Assembly: GCA_037179385.1 (NCBI GenBank)
Contig: CM074181.1
Span: forward strand, 50,860,394 to 50,924,393
Reading direction: 5' to 3'
Source of the DNA: Holothuria scabra
Taxonomy: Eukaryota > Echinodermata > Holothuroidea > Aspidochirotida > Holothuriidae
Length of the DNA stretch: 64,000 nt
The translations under genes were made by a program, and so were the position numbers. The notes beneath the pieces are model-generated. The model saw only the letters and a list, made by a program, of their open reading frames with translations, was not told where the DNA came from and ran no database searches. This document shows positions 10,593-22,040 of the stretch, piece by piece (position 1 is the stretch's first letter; each line of letters starts with the position of its first letter).

Positions 10593-13500
10593 GAAGGAAC
10601 GCTTTTTTTCAACCTTCAAATACATATAAGCAAACAAGTATTTACAGAATTTTAAGAAATAAATATAATATTTACAAGTATTTACAAGTATACACATTGA
10701 TTATTTAAACTAAACACTCGTAGGTTCTACGCATGGCCAGTCTTCTATCACATTCGTTCTGATCCCTGACTCAACCTGTAGGCCTAAAGGTGCAAAGAGT
10801 GGTAAATTTATTCACACTGTGGTGAACATAAACATTTGTTTACCAGGCAGACAACAATTGTAAATACTCAGGAACTTAGTACAACTTACTGTGTTGTCTC
10901 ACAAGGCTGGCTCTTGATTCTTCGGTCTGAGTTCTTAAAGATACTTCCAATTTTGCTGGCAGGATTCGTTTTATATCTATAGTCCGCCTTCAGAATCAAG
11001 AGTTATCAATCCAGTGACAATAATCTAGTGTTTCATTTGTTTCCTCTGAACTGGCGGGAAAATCAATATTACTGGCAGCTCTTAGTAAAGCCTGGTAGAA
11101 AAGGTCGCACAGGGGCACACTCTGGTGAAGGGTTCCCATTAGTCAATAACAGGTTACAGGTCAGGGCAGTCACTTTCTTTCCTAGTTGTCTTTCCCAGCG
11201 ATAAATAAATGCATGGGTGTAATAGAAAGCATTTAACTTACCGAGTGCAACCTATAGGCTATAGCAGTGGAGCTAGGGAACTTCGAAGTGAACCGAGGCA
11301 CGGTCATAGACTGAGACCGGGGGCAACAGAAACCCTTTACACAGTAGCTCCGCTACGGGACGATGGAGAGAGGGGATCAGTCCCGCAGTTTTTTGCTCCC
11401 CCACCCCGCCATCAAGTTAGATGAGTTAGGAGTTACAGTAGGTTAACCGATGAAATGAGTAATATACCTCTCCAGAAACGTAAATTTTCATCATTCCAGA
11501 GAAATGCTAAAACCGCAGAACTTCCGGGACTTTGCTTTGGACCCCCATCCGCAGGAGCTGGGGCTAAGTTGGGCTCGGTCTCGCGCTGTGTTCGAAAACA
11601 TTTGCCCAAATTGCCCCCAACATTTTTCTTTGCCTTTAATTCCACCCCCCCCCCCCCTAATTGTGACTTTCTGGCGCCGCTTCCGCTTTCCAAACCTAGT
11701 TGTGCAGAGTAAATGTAATATGAAAGGTAGAGGAAAATAATACCCGTGGGGACCTAAAATTCCTGCTACAGATTGGGGTTGCGTTCACCGTAAATGACAG
11801 AAATTTGAAACCGCGGTATGCTGTGGAAGGGCATAGTTGGCCAGATACAAGGATTTGGAGAAGTACTTGTCAGCATGTCGTGGTTGCACGCACGGAAAGC
11901 CTTGGTGGGGTGTTGTACTAATGCAAAGGTATAACACTAACGTATAAAAATATAGAAGACTACATATGGAAACCACCAATACTAGCCTAAACTTTGAAGA
12001 CTTACTCTGTCAAGTTGAAAATATTACATCATTATTTTGCAGCAAGGCTCTTTGGAAAGAGAAACAAACTTTTAAAATGGGGGGGGGGGTGGCAGTTTGT
12101 CATGCCCTCCCCCGACCTACATTGAAAAAAAGAAGAAAAACACACACACAGGTCACTAGCTACGGGTTTTATGAAAAGAAAAGACTGAACAAGTTCTTAA
12201 GAGTTAATTGGATGTATTTTGGGAAAATATGTAGGCTTATTTAAATGCTTTCATTCTGCAAATGAATGGGTTTATTCTTAACAACAGTCTATTTATCAGC
12301 ATTCAAGTTTCTTGTTTTCGCTGAGATTTGGGAAATTTATAGTTTTGTTTTTGTTCATACATCATTATTCGGCCAACACAAATGGTACCATGTGAAACCA
12401 GAAACATGACTGAAAAAACGTGTCGCTTGATTTGGGACCAAATAATGAGCACACACCATATTCAAAGGATTACATGTATTACTGGTCTTTGCCTTCCTCT
12501 TAATTCTTCCACCCTGGAAGAAGTCATCGGAAAGTTGAGAGTTGAATTTTTCCCCTCGTCTATACTGAGAAAAAGATTTTGAACGGCTAGAGAAAATACC
12601 ATTATATTCGTATATAGTAAGTAACGGTCACTGCAACCCATGCCGCCAAGCATGCAAAATTATGTAGTCATGTCATTTTCTCCAAGACTGGAGCACCTAT
12701 ATTGGATCTTTCTTTTAAAATTTATGGAATGCATACGGTACTTTTAATGTCTATATTACACAAGCCCGTCTGGGCGAAAAAGCTCTGATTCATCCAACTT
12801 TTCTGCAGCTATAGTCGCAACCCTGTGTGGGCCACAAGTGGGATTTGATTCTTAGCGATTGTTCAAAGATGCGCTTCCTTAAATCAAAGTGGAATTCTTG
12901 ATCATCGAGACTTTTGCCATGATATTGTACTGAAATATGAAGTCCGATTATGAATACTTTCTCTCACACGAAGAGAAAAGGTAGAAAAATAACCTTTCCA
13001 AACCTTACTAAAACTTTGAACATTTCAAATTGTCATAAAAAGTAATAATAAAAGAAAATGTGCCGTAACGAACTGGTAAAAAGGTCAATCAACTTTTTGT
13101 CAAATTTGTGAGGTAGTGCTGTCACACATTTTATTCTGGAATATTGACCGTAAAGGTCAAAGTTGTGGCAATCAGAAATATTTTAACGGCCCTCTCTGGA
13201 GATGATCAACCTTTCATTTGTACTGTGTAAGTGTTAATGTGTCTAGTAGGCTGATTGTGGAAATTTGGTATGTGCGCAAGCATTGCAAGGTGCAGTGCAC
13301 ATAAGGGTTCGGAACGTGTTAGGACTTGGAATATGTCGAAAAAAGAGATTGAGCTACGGAGGGAGAAGGACCAGGCTCAACAGCTGTAGAGGTTCTGTGT
13401 CCCCTTTTCACGACCAAGAAGTCTACTTTTTATTTTAACCCTTCGGCGCTGAGAATCGCCTACACAGAAATGCAACTGAGTTTGCTGAAGGACTCATCAA

Positions 13501-13620
13501 ATTTTCTTTCGTATGCACAATGATCAGCTATACCACTCTTCATTTTGCTTTCTGGAAGTTTTGCTCTTGTGCATCTCCATCCCTGTTTTCTCACTGAAAC
13601 TTCCCTCATCTCACTGTTAC
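10593..13620. other. no gene; scattered transposon-end fragments
   Basis: No convincing coding sequence. Fragments with hAT-like end character (GTGGAGCTAGGG near 11265, TCTGGCGCCGC near 11670) and G or C homopolymers (near 11646 and 12079) suggest old non-autonomous insertions, but partners and target duplications were not found. Confidence 0.3.
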
Positions 13621-13632
13621 ACTATGTTAACA

Positions 13633-13890
13633 GGGGTGGAGGACTCGAGTCTGGACTGAAGTCCCCTTTTCGACTCGGACTCAGACTAGGACTCGTATCT
13701 CTGGACTTGGACTCGGGCTGTTTGGACTTGGACTTGGACTTGGACTTAAGCTTGGATTCGCAGTCGAGTACATCAAGTCCACCAAATTTTTCGTCACATT
13801 TTTTAAATTTCTAATCCAGCCAAAAGCGCAAAACTCAACATGTGGACTTGAGAACACTGGCTTCGGGCTTGGACTTGGACACGTACTCGA
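13633..13890. repeat. GGACTY-word repeat, likely MITE interior
   Basis: Dense copies of GACTCG, GGACTTGGACTT and their variants occupy 13640-13770, and again 13848-13890, on either side of an unrelated 75-bp middle. Outer sequences ACAGGGGTGGAGG (left) and TTGCAAGGGTGGCGCC (right, near 13895-13911) hint at hAT-like ends, but they are not clearly inverted copies of each other. The plus-strand SLDLDLDL-type frame is a by-product of the repeat. Confidence 0.6.
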
Positions 13891-13943
13891 TCTTGTTGCA
13901 AGGGTGGCGCCAAGCGGGGAGGGTCCGGGGCCATGCCCCCGTC

Positions 13944-15848
13944 CAGTGGCGTAGCTAGGATTTTTTCCAGGGGGGGGGGGGCAAAGGTATGAAATTTCCC
14001 CAAAACTTTTCCCGGTCAATGTGTATGTATTTCATATAAAACATGCAAACTTACAAGTATAACAACATTACCATGTCATTTTGTAATATTACCTGCATTT
14101 TAATCTTAAAGTAAAACATAGAGCTATCGGAAATAACAAAGTATATTATTTTGGTAAACAATATCTGGTTTATTTGTATGTACTAACGCAGTGGCGTACG
14201 CAGCATTTCTCTGAAGGGGCAGGGGCATGCAGTATGGTCTAAGGGGAGGGGTGTCCGGAAATTTTTTGACGTTTTCAAGAAGCCGACATGCAAAATGGTG
14301 CAAGATTTTCGACTTTGACACCTTACGAAGAAAAACTTGTCAAAAAATTTGCACACTTTTAGGAGTCAAAATAAAAGAGCATTGATCGGTATGTGCGGTT
14401 TTTCTTGGCCACAAAATGTTATTTTGTCATAAAGATTATCTAAGCGGAGCACCACCTTTGGTTAGCGCGGAGCGTAGAGAAAATTTGGAAAAATCAGACC
14501 CCTTAGATGGCCGGAAATAGCATTTTCCAGGCCAATACGAAGAATCTAGCCAGTCGCTTTCTTCTTTTGTCGTTTGAGATAAAATGCTCACTTCAAAATA
14601 TGTTCGCAAACTGCTAAGTGATCAGAGAGTTAAGAGCTAATTTTACCCCAAAAATGTAATTTTGCCCATAAGACCGAGCGAAGCGCCACCATTGGTTGGC
14701 GCGGAGCGCAAAGAAAATTTCGAAAAATCAGACCCCTCAGATGGTCAAAATAGCGTATTTATGCTTGTAAAGAGAATCTAAATATGTAGTCTTTTTTACC
14801 GATGCCACCAGTGGGAAACAGAGTCTACCTTTTTTAGTAAAAATTGGAATTTGACAGAATTTGCCTAGGTCTATTTGTAGGAATTAAAAAAAAAAGTTGG
14901 CATCACTGAAAGACCTTGCTGGGACAATCCTTCCCCTTTGAAAATTTCTGAAAATTGGGTGTCCTTATAAGCAATCTGGTGCCACATATGCTATCTTTTG
15001 AAGTAAAATCTGTGTGAGTAAAGTTAGACTACGTATTTTTAAGAACAAAGAAAAAATGGCATCTGTGAGGGGGGGGGGGTGGTCCAATGGTCTCACGCCG
15101 CTAAGGAGGTCTAATAGTGACTCGATCACACAGGATATCCTGTTAGAAAAGCAGTCTGTTAAGTGTAGTAGGCTACAAGGTACTCATTGTCCATTTATTG
15201 TTACACTCAAAGTGAGCAGAAAGCTATTTTCCCGAACTAGCTTGTCAGCCTCCAAGGATTAGGCTAAGTAAAAAAAATCTAAGTGTGCCAACGGATCCCG
15301 CTAATTCTAATTTCTAGATTAACTTTAAGTTTATCGTTGGCCATGGATTGTTTCAGCCCCATCCATCGTTATGTACACAGAGTAAAATCGTACAGCTACT
15401 GCTAGCTTGTAGAAGAACATAACAACCTCGGGGTCTACGACAGTGACTTCTCAGTTTTCACATCCTTTGACTGAATTCCCAAAGTATCACCTGAATAACA
15501 GCTTCCTGTGCACTGAAATGCACTGATCATAACCCCCGTGCGTATACAAGCACAAGAGAAAATTCAATCTGCTACGCGGCGAGGACATTTCTGTGAACGC
15601 GAATTGGGCCGGTTGGTGCGATACTGACGAAATCTGAGTTAAATTTGTTGCATGAAAATACGAATTATGTATGAGAAATGTCTCACAATTTCTTATTCTA
15701 ACAAAAATTTTGAGAAATTTTTGTAATAATAAGAAGATTCATCAAATTTCCCCATTTTCATCAAATTTCCCCATTTTCATCAAATTTCCCAAAAAATTTT
15801 CCCAGGGGGGGCAACTTTCCCCCGGCCCCCCCAGTGGCTACGCCACTG
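13944..15848 (+). mobile_element. non-autonomous hAT-like element (CAGTGGCGTAGC ends)
   Basis: CAGTGGCGTAGCTAGG at the left end is answered by the inverted GGCTACGCCACTG at the right end. Both ends are followed inward by G-rich or C-rich runs. The flanks CCCCCGTC (13936-13943) and CCCGCGTC (15849-15856) form an 8-bp target duplication with one mismatch, as hAT transposons make. No transposase frame is visible. A further terminus of the same kind, CAGTGGCGTACGCAGC, starts at 14191, so another insertion is probably nested inside. A module of about 110 bp occurs twice (14439-14545 and 14671-14785), also present in other elements of the window. Confidence 0.8.
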
Positions 15849-15859
15849 CCCGCGTCAGG

Positions 15860-18010
15860 GAAGCCTGCCCCCCCCCCCCCCGACGATCTTTAGATTTTGT
15901 TAACGGTAGAGAAGCCCGTGTTCGCCATGGGAGCTCTCAAAATTCCCAATATTCCTTACAAAATTCCCCTTGTTTTCAATATACGTTCCAGATTTTCAAG
16001 CATTCCGGAAAGAAAGTCAAAACATTTCCCGTTTTAACCGAAAAACCTCAACCCGACTTCAGCATTGATTTTGGACAGGTCGATCTTTAATACTGAAGAC
16101 TCCAACTTTTCAGTTCTCTTCTGAAAATAAATTCATTTCTTTAAAATTTCTGCATACAATTCTTTCAATATACTAAGTCGAACAAGACGGGGAGGGATCG
16201 CGGTGGACGTAAAATAGATGCGCCCGAAAAAGGAGGAAAACATATTCAGTGTAAAATTTTCATAAAAACTCAGCAAGATTGCAATGACTTAGCTACACAG
16301 TCGGGTAGGCCAAGGAAAAAACTGTTTTTCGTAAGTTTTACTTCAGAGTCAACACAATGCCCAAAAAGGTCGATCAAAATTCTTTCAGACGTACATTTGC
16401 GGTTCAAATAAGAAAAAAGTATACTGTCTCAGACTATAACATTTTGATGGAAAACAATGAAGATAATACAATAAGGCGACGTTTTGGGGAGCCTAAGGCT
16501 TAAAAGAAACAATAATTCCTCAGCAATCGCAACTTGTACCGGTTTTTAGTCTTCGCAACCCCATGCCCGAGATGGCCACTTATCTGAATTCTTTCAAAAC
16601 TTGACCGGAAGAATAACAATAAAACGTTTCTTTCCAAGTAAAATTTTGAAAATACTAAATGATTACAAAGATTTGTGACAAATTCAGGCGGCTAACGCTA
16701 AAGTCTTTCCTTACTTCTACTTCATATTTTATGCAGTCGAAAAAAAGGTTCTGGGTTTTCACCCACGAATAGGAGGATGCGTACAGGTAGGTCTGATGCA
16801 GTGCCCAATGGTTTTCCATCTGTCCTTCCCCAACAGCCTAATTCGAGCAACGTTCATGAAATTGGTCAGGCTATTTTCAATTACATATAATGATAACAGG
16901 TATTGTGAGAGAGTCTCTCTACAAGTCTAACTGAATATTCATTTGAACCCACCTTGTAAAGACCTTGGAAGCAAAATAATTTATGGACTTCGGGCATCCA
17001 CATCTGTTTCAAAAATTCCAGCAATTCAGTAGATCTTACAATTGAATAAGACGGGGAGTCGCAATATGAGTATTCTTACTAAATTTTCCGTATTACAGTG
17101 AAAATTAAGAAAAAAGATACCATTGTATCTAATGGTAGTGGTACAAACATTTTATCTTGTAATTTTCTGATCACTTAGCAAGTTGTTTTTATTTTTGAAT
17201 GAAAAGATACTCAAATTGCAAAGACAAACTCTAAACAAAGACTGATTCATTTCTAGTTATAAGCATGTGAAATGCTATTTCCAGGTGTCTGTGGGCTCAA
17301 TTTTTCAAAATTTTCTGTACGCTCCGCACCAAACGATAGTGACACTCCCCTTTGATTGTATTTTGGTCAAACAGATTTCATAGCCGTTGGCAGAACATTG
17401 AATGCTTACCAATCATTCTTCGTTTAGGGGTCAACATTAGGCATGATGGAATCTGCATTTTCTATCACATAGCAAGTGGCTGTGCTCTCTATTAAAGTAA
17501 AAATTCTATTGCAAAAACTGTCATAAAACAACAACTTGTCTCAAATATATCAGATTTTTCAAATATTTGTTATAAATGGCAAAAGACTATCCGGAATATG
17601 CCAATTTTGGTGGATACTCGGTACAATAAAAAATTCCAAGCCAACTCCTGTCAATCCCCCCACATTATTCTTAATTTTGCTCTTGACAGGGAGACTTTGA
17701 CTTTATAAAAACCCCGGGCCAAATTTTTCAATATCACCTTACAAAATAGACTTGAAAACATCTTCTTTCATTAAATTCCAACGTTTCTCCGATACAAGAG
17801 CTAATTTTCAAATATTGTTCAATAAGGCGAAAATGTTCAGTTAATGCGCACTGTTTAACAGGAATTTCACTGTTCGGAAAAATTTTGTTAACTGGTTAAA
17901 CAGTGCTCATCGGCCCAAAAAGTTTTCGGTCAAGTTCACAGTTTTGTCCGAGAGCCCGTAGCGCATCTGCCGGGGGAAGGGGGTAGGTAGGCAAAGTGCT
18001 CCCCTCCGAC
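15860..18010 (-). mobile_element. diverged relative of the 2684 and 41666 hAT-like elements
   Basis: Several blocks follow the same order and orientation as in 41666-43457. These are the GCAGTGCCC-ATGG-TTCC block at 16798-16920, the GGTGGATACTCGGTACAATA block at 17610-17730, and an AATTTTGCTCTTGACAGG block. The module TGCGGAGCGTACAGAAAATT lies on the minus strand at 17266-17340. The right edge near 17970-18010 has the subterminal C-rich and GACAGG character of the family. Left and right termini and a target duplication were not located, so the limits are approximate. Confidence 0.55.
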
Positions 18011-20464
18011 AGGTTCGACCTGGAAAATCAGTTCAATCCACCAAGTCGCAGTAAAAGTGAAAATTTATATGGAGAGAAGAGAGGGAGAAACGGAGAGAAA
18101 GAGAAAAGAAAATGAGTGAAAGGGAAACAGATTATTTAGTTTCAGACAGGCTTCCGCAAATTCTTTTTGCGTTAGTTGTCCATCAGGCTAGCTGTTCTTT
18201 TAGTCTCCTTGTCCGCATGCATATCTATTATTCTACTTTTAATATGTCTTTGTGGAGACTTTCCTTCGTCATACTTGCCCGGTGGGCTGTACGACATTGA
18301 ACAGTGTACTAGTGCAAGTAACTTCTTACTGGTCCCAGACCGTGGGGCGTGGGATTTGGCAAAGCCGGCTTCAGATAAGACAAAACTGAGAAGTCCTGAC
18401 CCTTTTCTTAGTTAAAACCCGTGGAAGTTTCAAGTGATATACCGCTTGAATTTACATCATATTAAAGCAGAGAAAGGTTCTTAATAGTTGTTTTTAGCTA
18501 TTCCCATCGTTTTTATCTGTAGTTAGTTACATTAAGTTTTACAGTACAGTTTCCAACCAACTGGTTCAAGTAGAGCGGGCCGCGGCCTTTTGTCCAGTTG
18601 TGACTCACTGACCCATTTGACCCTATTCCGGTTCAATTTGAACCAGACGTTTTTAGAGTGTATGAGTGCCCCAATCGTTTCAAAAATTTGAACATAACTT
18701 ATTATAGCCAAAGCAAAATTTTCATTAAAGTTCAAAACAATTACAAAAATCGCGACTCATTCCGTCAGCTTATAAAACAGTTATTCCTCAGCCTCACTTA
18801 TAGTCTTGGTTAACAAGGCTTTGCCGGAAATGGTAGAAGATTCGGGCGACACTTGCAAACATGTCCTGAGATGATTTCAATTGCCAGATCGTGCGGGAAG
18901 ACACGAGTGGACAGGTGTATAAATATACTAAAACTTTTCACCCAAAATTGCTAGTGGTACATTATATATGGGGTATTTTTCTAATCACTTTGAAGGCTAA
19001 TTTGCTCTTTTCAAGTTGTAAAAGTGAGCATGTTATGCAAAAAAGCTCAAAGTAACGGCTGTTGATCTATTCACAAGCTTACATTTTTTTAAATTTAAAT
19101 TCACAAGTTTAAATTTCAACATTTTGGGGGATCCTCCGGACCCCTGAGAAGACCTCCGGCGCTCGCTTTCATATAGCCTCCCACTTCCCAGAAATTGCCG
19201 ATTTGCAAAACGAGTTTGGAACTAAGCCACTTTCCTGCTCGGTAGCGGATTAAATATTACAAAACCTTAAACTGCTTGAAATGACAATTAACTAGCACGT
19301 TTGAAATTACGTCAGGATTATTCAGTGGGGTCACCAAGGGACAGAATCAGTTTTCCTTCAATCATAGCCTCCAATCCCCCTTCCTAACCCCCTCCATCAG
19401 TTCTTTAACTTTGCTTTTGAGTATGTAGCGCATGTGCCTCTTTCAACTGTTTAAGTCGCAGAAGCATTAAAAATATTTATAAAACTTTAGTTCCAAAGAC
19501 CTGCCAGGACTTGGGTGACCATAAGAAAGCTTGAACATTTCGATTTCGGTGCATATAATCCTGGCCAAACTAATTTTTGTCAAACAGCACTATATGTAAT
19601 TGACTTATTGCCTATATCAAACCTCACCGTACCAACCCTGAATACTTTTCAAGGACTCTCCCATCGTCATCGATATGGACTACCACTTTGAGTGCTTAAA
19701 ATTACTTTAAGCAGTGACCCAAAATAGTTTCGGTATTAGCCGTACACTATCTAGTGAGAACGATATTTTCGTGAACTTGCAGAATACACGCTGATATTAA
19801 TATGCACCAAATAAGCTTCCTTACAGCTGCACTTGCTTTCATGAATAAAGACTTTAAGTACTTTTTGACTAGCGAATTGCCAGCAGTAAATGCTTTTTGG
19901 TGCCACAAGCATGCGTAGCAGACTACGGAGCTTTTAAGGTGTCATATGTAATAGTCCTAATGTCTAGACTAATAATTGGCCTGTCTTGTGAAGTTATATA
20001 GGTCTATGATCCAGATATTTTTAAATACATTAATTTAGTAGATTAGGAGAACTAAATATCAAGTGTATTTATATTTAAGCATTTTTCAAGAACGATATTT
20101 AAATGTTAATATCTGGCATGTTTGATATTTCAGCTTATATTTCGGTTAGAGAAAAAAATCTACATTTCCACTTGCAAATACATTATTATAGTGTGTATAT
20201 ATTGCCACTACCACGATGAGCTGGGGAGGGGAGGCAGTAAATATTTTAAACGGGGTCCTTTGAGCATCCCACGTCGATTAAAAATGTTGGGGTGGAACTA
20301 AACCGAAAACGTTATAATGTTTAAAAGCCTGAGCAATTGAAAGATAGCTTTACACGAATTTGACAGCAGGGAGCACAGAACTTGAGTCCTCACATTTCTT
20401 TACTTTGTTAAGGCTCTGGTCTCATCTCCCTATCATGTGTTGGCTTAAAACAGAATTCAACGCA
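18011..20464. other. no gene; old repeat fragments
   Basis: No recognisable coding sequence. The part at 18980-19200 shares short blocks (a GAGCATGTTATGC-like segment, GGGGGATCCTCCGG) with the hAT-like interiors. A 35-bp segment at 18628-18662 is also found at 32240-32274. Confidence 0.35.
18628..18662 (+). repeat. 35-bp dispersed motif, copy 1
   Basis: The segment begins CCGGTTCAATTTGAACC and ends TTTTTAGAGTGTA. The copy at 32240-32274 in the same orientation differs at about three positions. The first 17 bases are nearly palindromic. It may be the end of an otherwise diverged element. Confidence 0.7.
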
Positions 20465-20472
20465 GCTGTAAC

Positions 20473-20625
20473 CATATGCGTACCGGGATAATTTTTGTGG
20501 GGAGGGCGTAAGCAAAGTTTGCCCGAATAATGGCCTCTTTATCATGTTTTGTCCAAATGGACCAACCGTTTTTGCTCGAATTGGGAGGGCGGGTGCGCCC
20601 CTGCACCCCGCCTCGTACGCCTATG
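20473..20625. mobile_element. 153-bp MITE with 8-bp target duplication
   Basis: The left end CATATGCGTACC is matched inverted by the right end CGTACGCCTATG. The flanks GCTGTAAC (20465-20472) and GCTGTTAC (20626-20633) agree at 7 of 8 positions. The G-rich left and C-rich right subterminal parts resemble those of the hAT-like elements in this window. No coding capacity. Confidence 0.7.
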
Positions 20626-20972
20626 GCTGTTACTCTTTTTCATGTGTAGGTAGACGCAGATTAGTTCAAACGACAAATAGAGAAAAGTAGTGCTAAAGTC
20701 GGTCAAGAATCTCGACAAGGAAAAGAAGAAAATGTTTCAGTCGTTCTTAAAGCGTCCTAAAGCATGTTCAGTATAGTTCAACAGTCAAGTTCTTAAATAT
20801 AAATTTTGGTATTCAGTGATGATCAACATCATATATACTTTAGCAAGATAGGTTTCTACTTGTGTTATTAACACAACCAATAGGCCAACCATCGGTAATG
20901 TCTGAAAATACATTCCGATAATTGAGTGTTTCAGAATATAACTTCGTAACAAGCTCCAACTTTTTAACTACC

Positions 20973-21168
20973 TGCACTCCGAACAAGAGAGTGAGAGTGA
21001 ACCAAGTCACTCTCTAATAGAGTAAAAAGTGTGGATTCACTAGATCAGAGAGTTAGTTCATTCCAACGGAAAATGAAGTTCACTCCAAGACGAGTGAAAT
21101 TCACTCCAAAAATGAGTGTGGATTTTTTCACTCTTCTTGCAGTGAATATCTGCTCCTTTGGAGTGAGA
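20973..21168. repeat. palindromic GTTCACTCC/GGAGTGAAC word repeat
   Basis: Over 190 bp the words CACTCC, GAGTGA and GTTCACTCC recur at least ten times in both orientations, including GAGTGAAATTCACTCC at 21090-21105. The first and last six bases are CACTCC and GGAGTG, so this may be a complete small palindromic element. The target duplication is not resolved. Confidence 0.6.
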
Positions 21169-21419
21169 TTTTCTTTTTTAGATTAAGACCATAGTCCGGG
21201 TCAAAGTGCTGCATGAATGCACACCTGTAGACTGTCTAGGCCAGGTTTCATATAAGCACTGAGTCCCTCATTGACATGTTAGCGTCACCCAAAAGTAAAA
21301 ATTTAATTTCTGTCAACTGTAGCCCCGCACGCCGATGTCCGACCAAGCTTATTAAGAAGTATCTAAATGACTCTCACTGATGTAAACATTTGGTTGCACA
21401 TTTTTTATGGCTTCAGGTT

Positions 21420-21673
21420 CACTGTAAACACAAATTAGTCAAGTTGTGTCTGAACTGACGAACCACGTTAGTCACTACTATTTGACTAATTTGTCACTTA
21501 CTGCTTAGTAATGGACTAAAGACTATCACTCAGTCAAAACTTTGTCGAAGAGGCGTAATATTTGTTGGAGACAAAATTCAACTGGGTCAAATATTAATCA
21601 AATATTAGTCAATACTTTTGACTAACGCCATCGGTCGATTCAGGCACTGTTAGACTAATTTGTGTTTACAGTG
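21420..21673. mobile_element. 254-bp MITE with perfect 21-bp inverted ends (CACTG)
   Basis: The 21 bases from 21420 (CACTGTAAACACAAATT...) are repeated exactly in inverted orientation at 21653-21673. The interior is filled with TTAGTC/GACTAA words in both orientations. CACTG termini suit the EnSpm/CACTA superfamily, which makes 2-3 bp duplications; here TT flanks both sides. Superfamily is an inference from the end sequence alone. Confidence 0.8.
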
Positions 21674-21899
21674 TTATGCATGTCACCACCTGGAAGCAAG
21701 CTTTTTTAATATGGGGGAAAGTCTGACACCATCCCTGACTAAGCCTCGCATGAAGGGTTGAACCATGTATCATCAATTATAATTTATGCACACTTGAATT
21801 GTGGCACACTTCTTGTGGCGCAATCCTCACAATTGTTTCAGACAAATAAAAAATAGGCTGTTTCCCAAGCAGTTAAAGAACGCACCATGGTTTTCCTGA

Positions 21900-22040
21900 A
21901 CAAAGGAGTGGCGCTAGGGTTTTCCCGAAAACCTGGTAGCAATTGGGTGTACGACGGGGAGGGGGGCAATAAATCGAACCCCCCGACAAAGGAAATTGCC
22001 AAAAACTGGGGGAGGAGGGCAACGTTTTCGGTGCGAACCA
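21900..22040 (+). mobile_element. fragment of hAT-like end
   Basis: GAGTGGCGCTAGGG at 21907 followed by G-rich and CCCCCCGACAAAGG words looks like the terminus and subterminal region of the hAT-like family of this window. A partner end and a target duplication are not found. Confidence 0.4.

Noticed and set aside
15065..15131. tRNA-like segment (TGGTCCAATGGTC and GACTCGATCAC resembling boxes A and B)
   Set aside because: No consistent acceptor, anticodon or T stem can be drawn; it lies in the middle of a hAT-like element.
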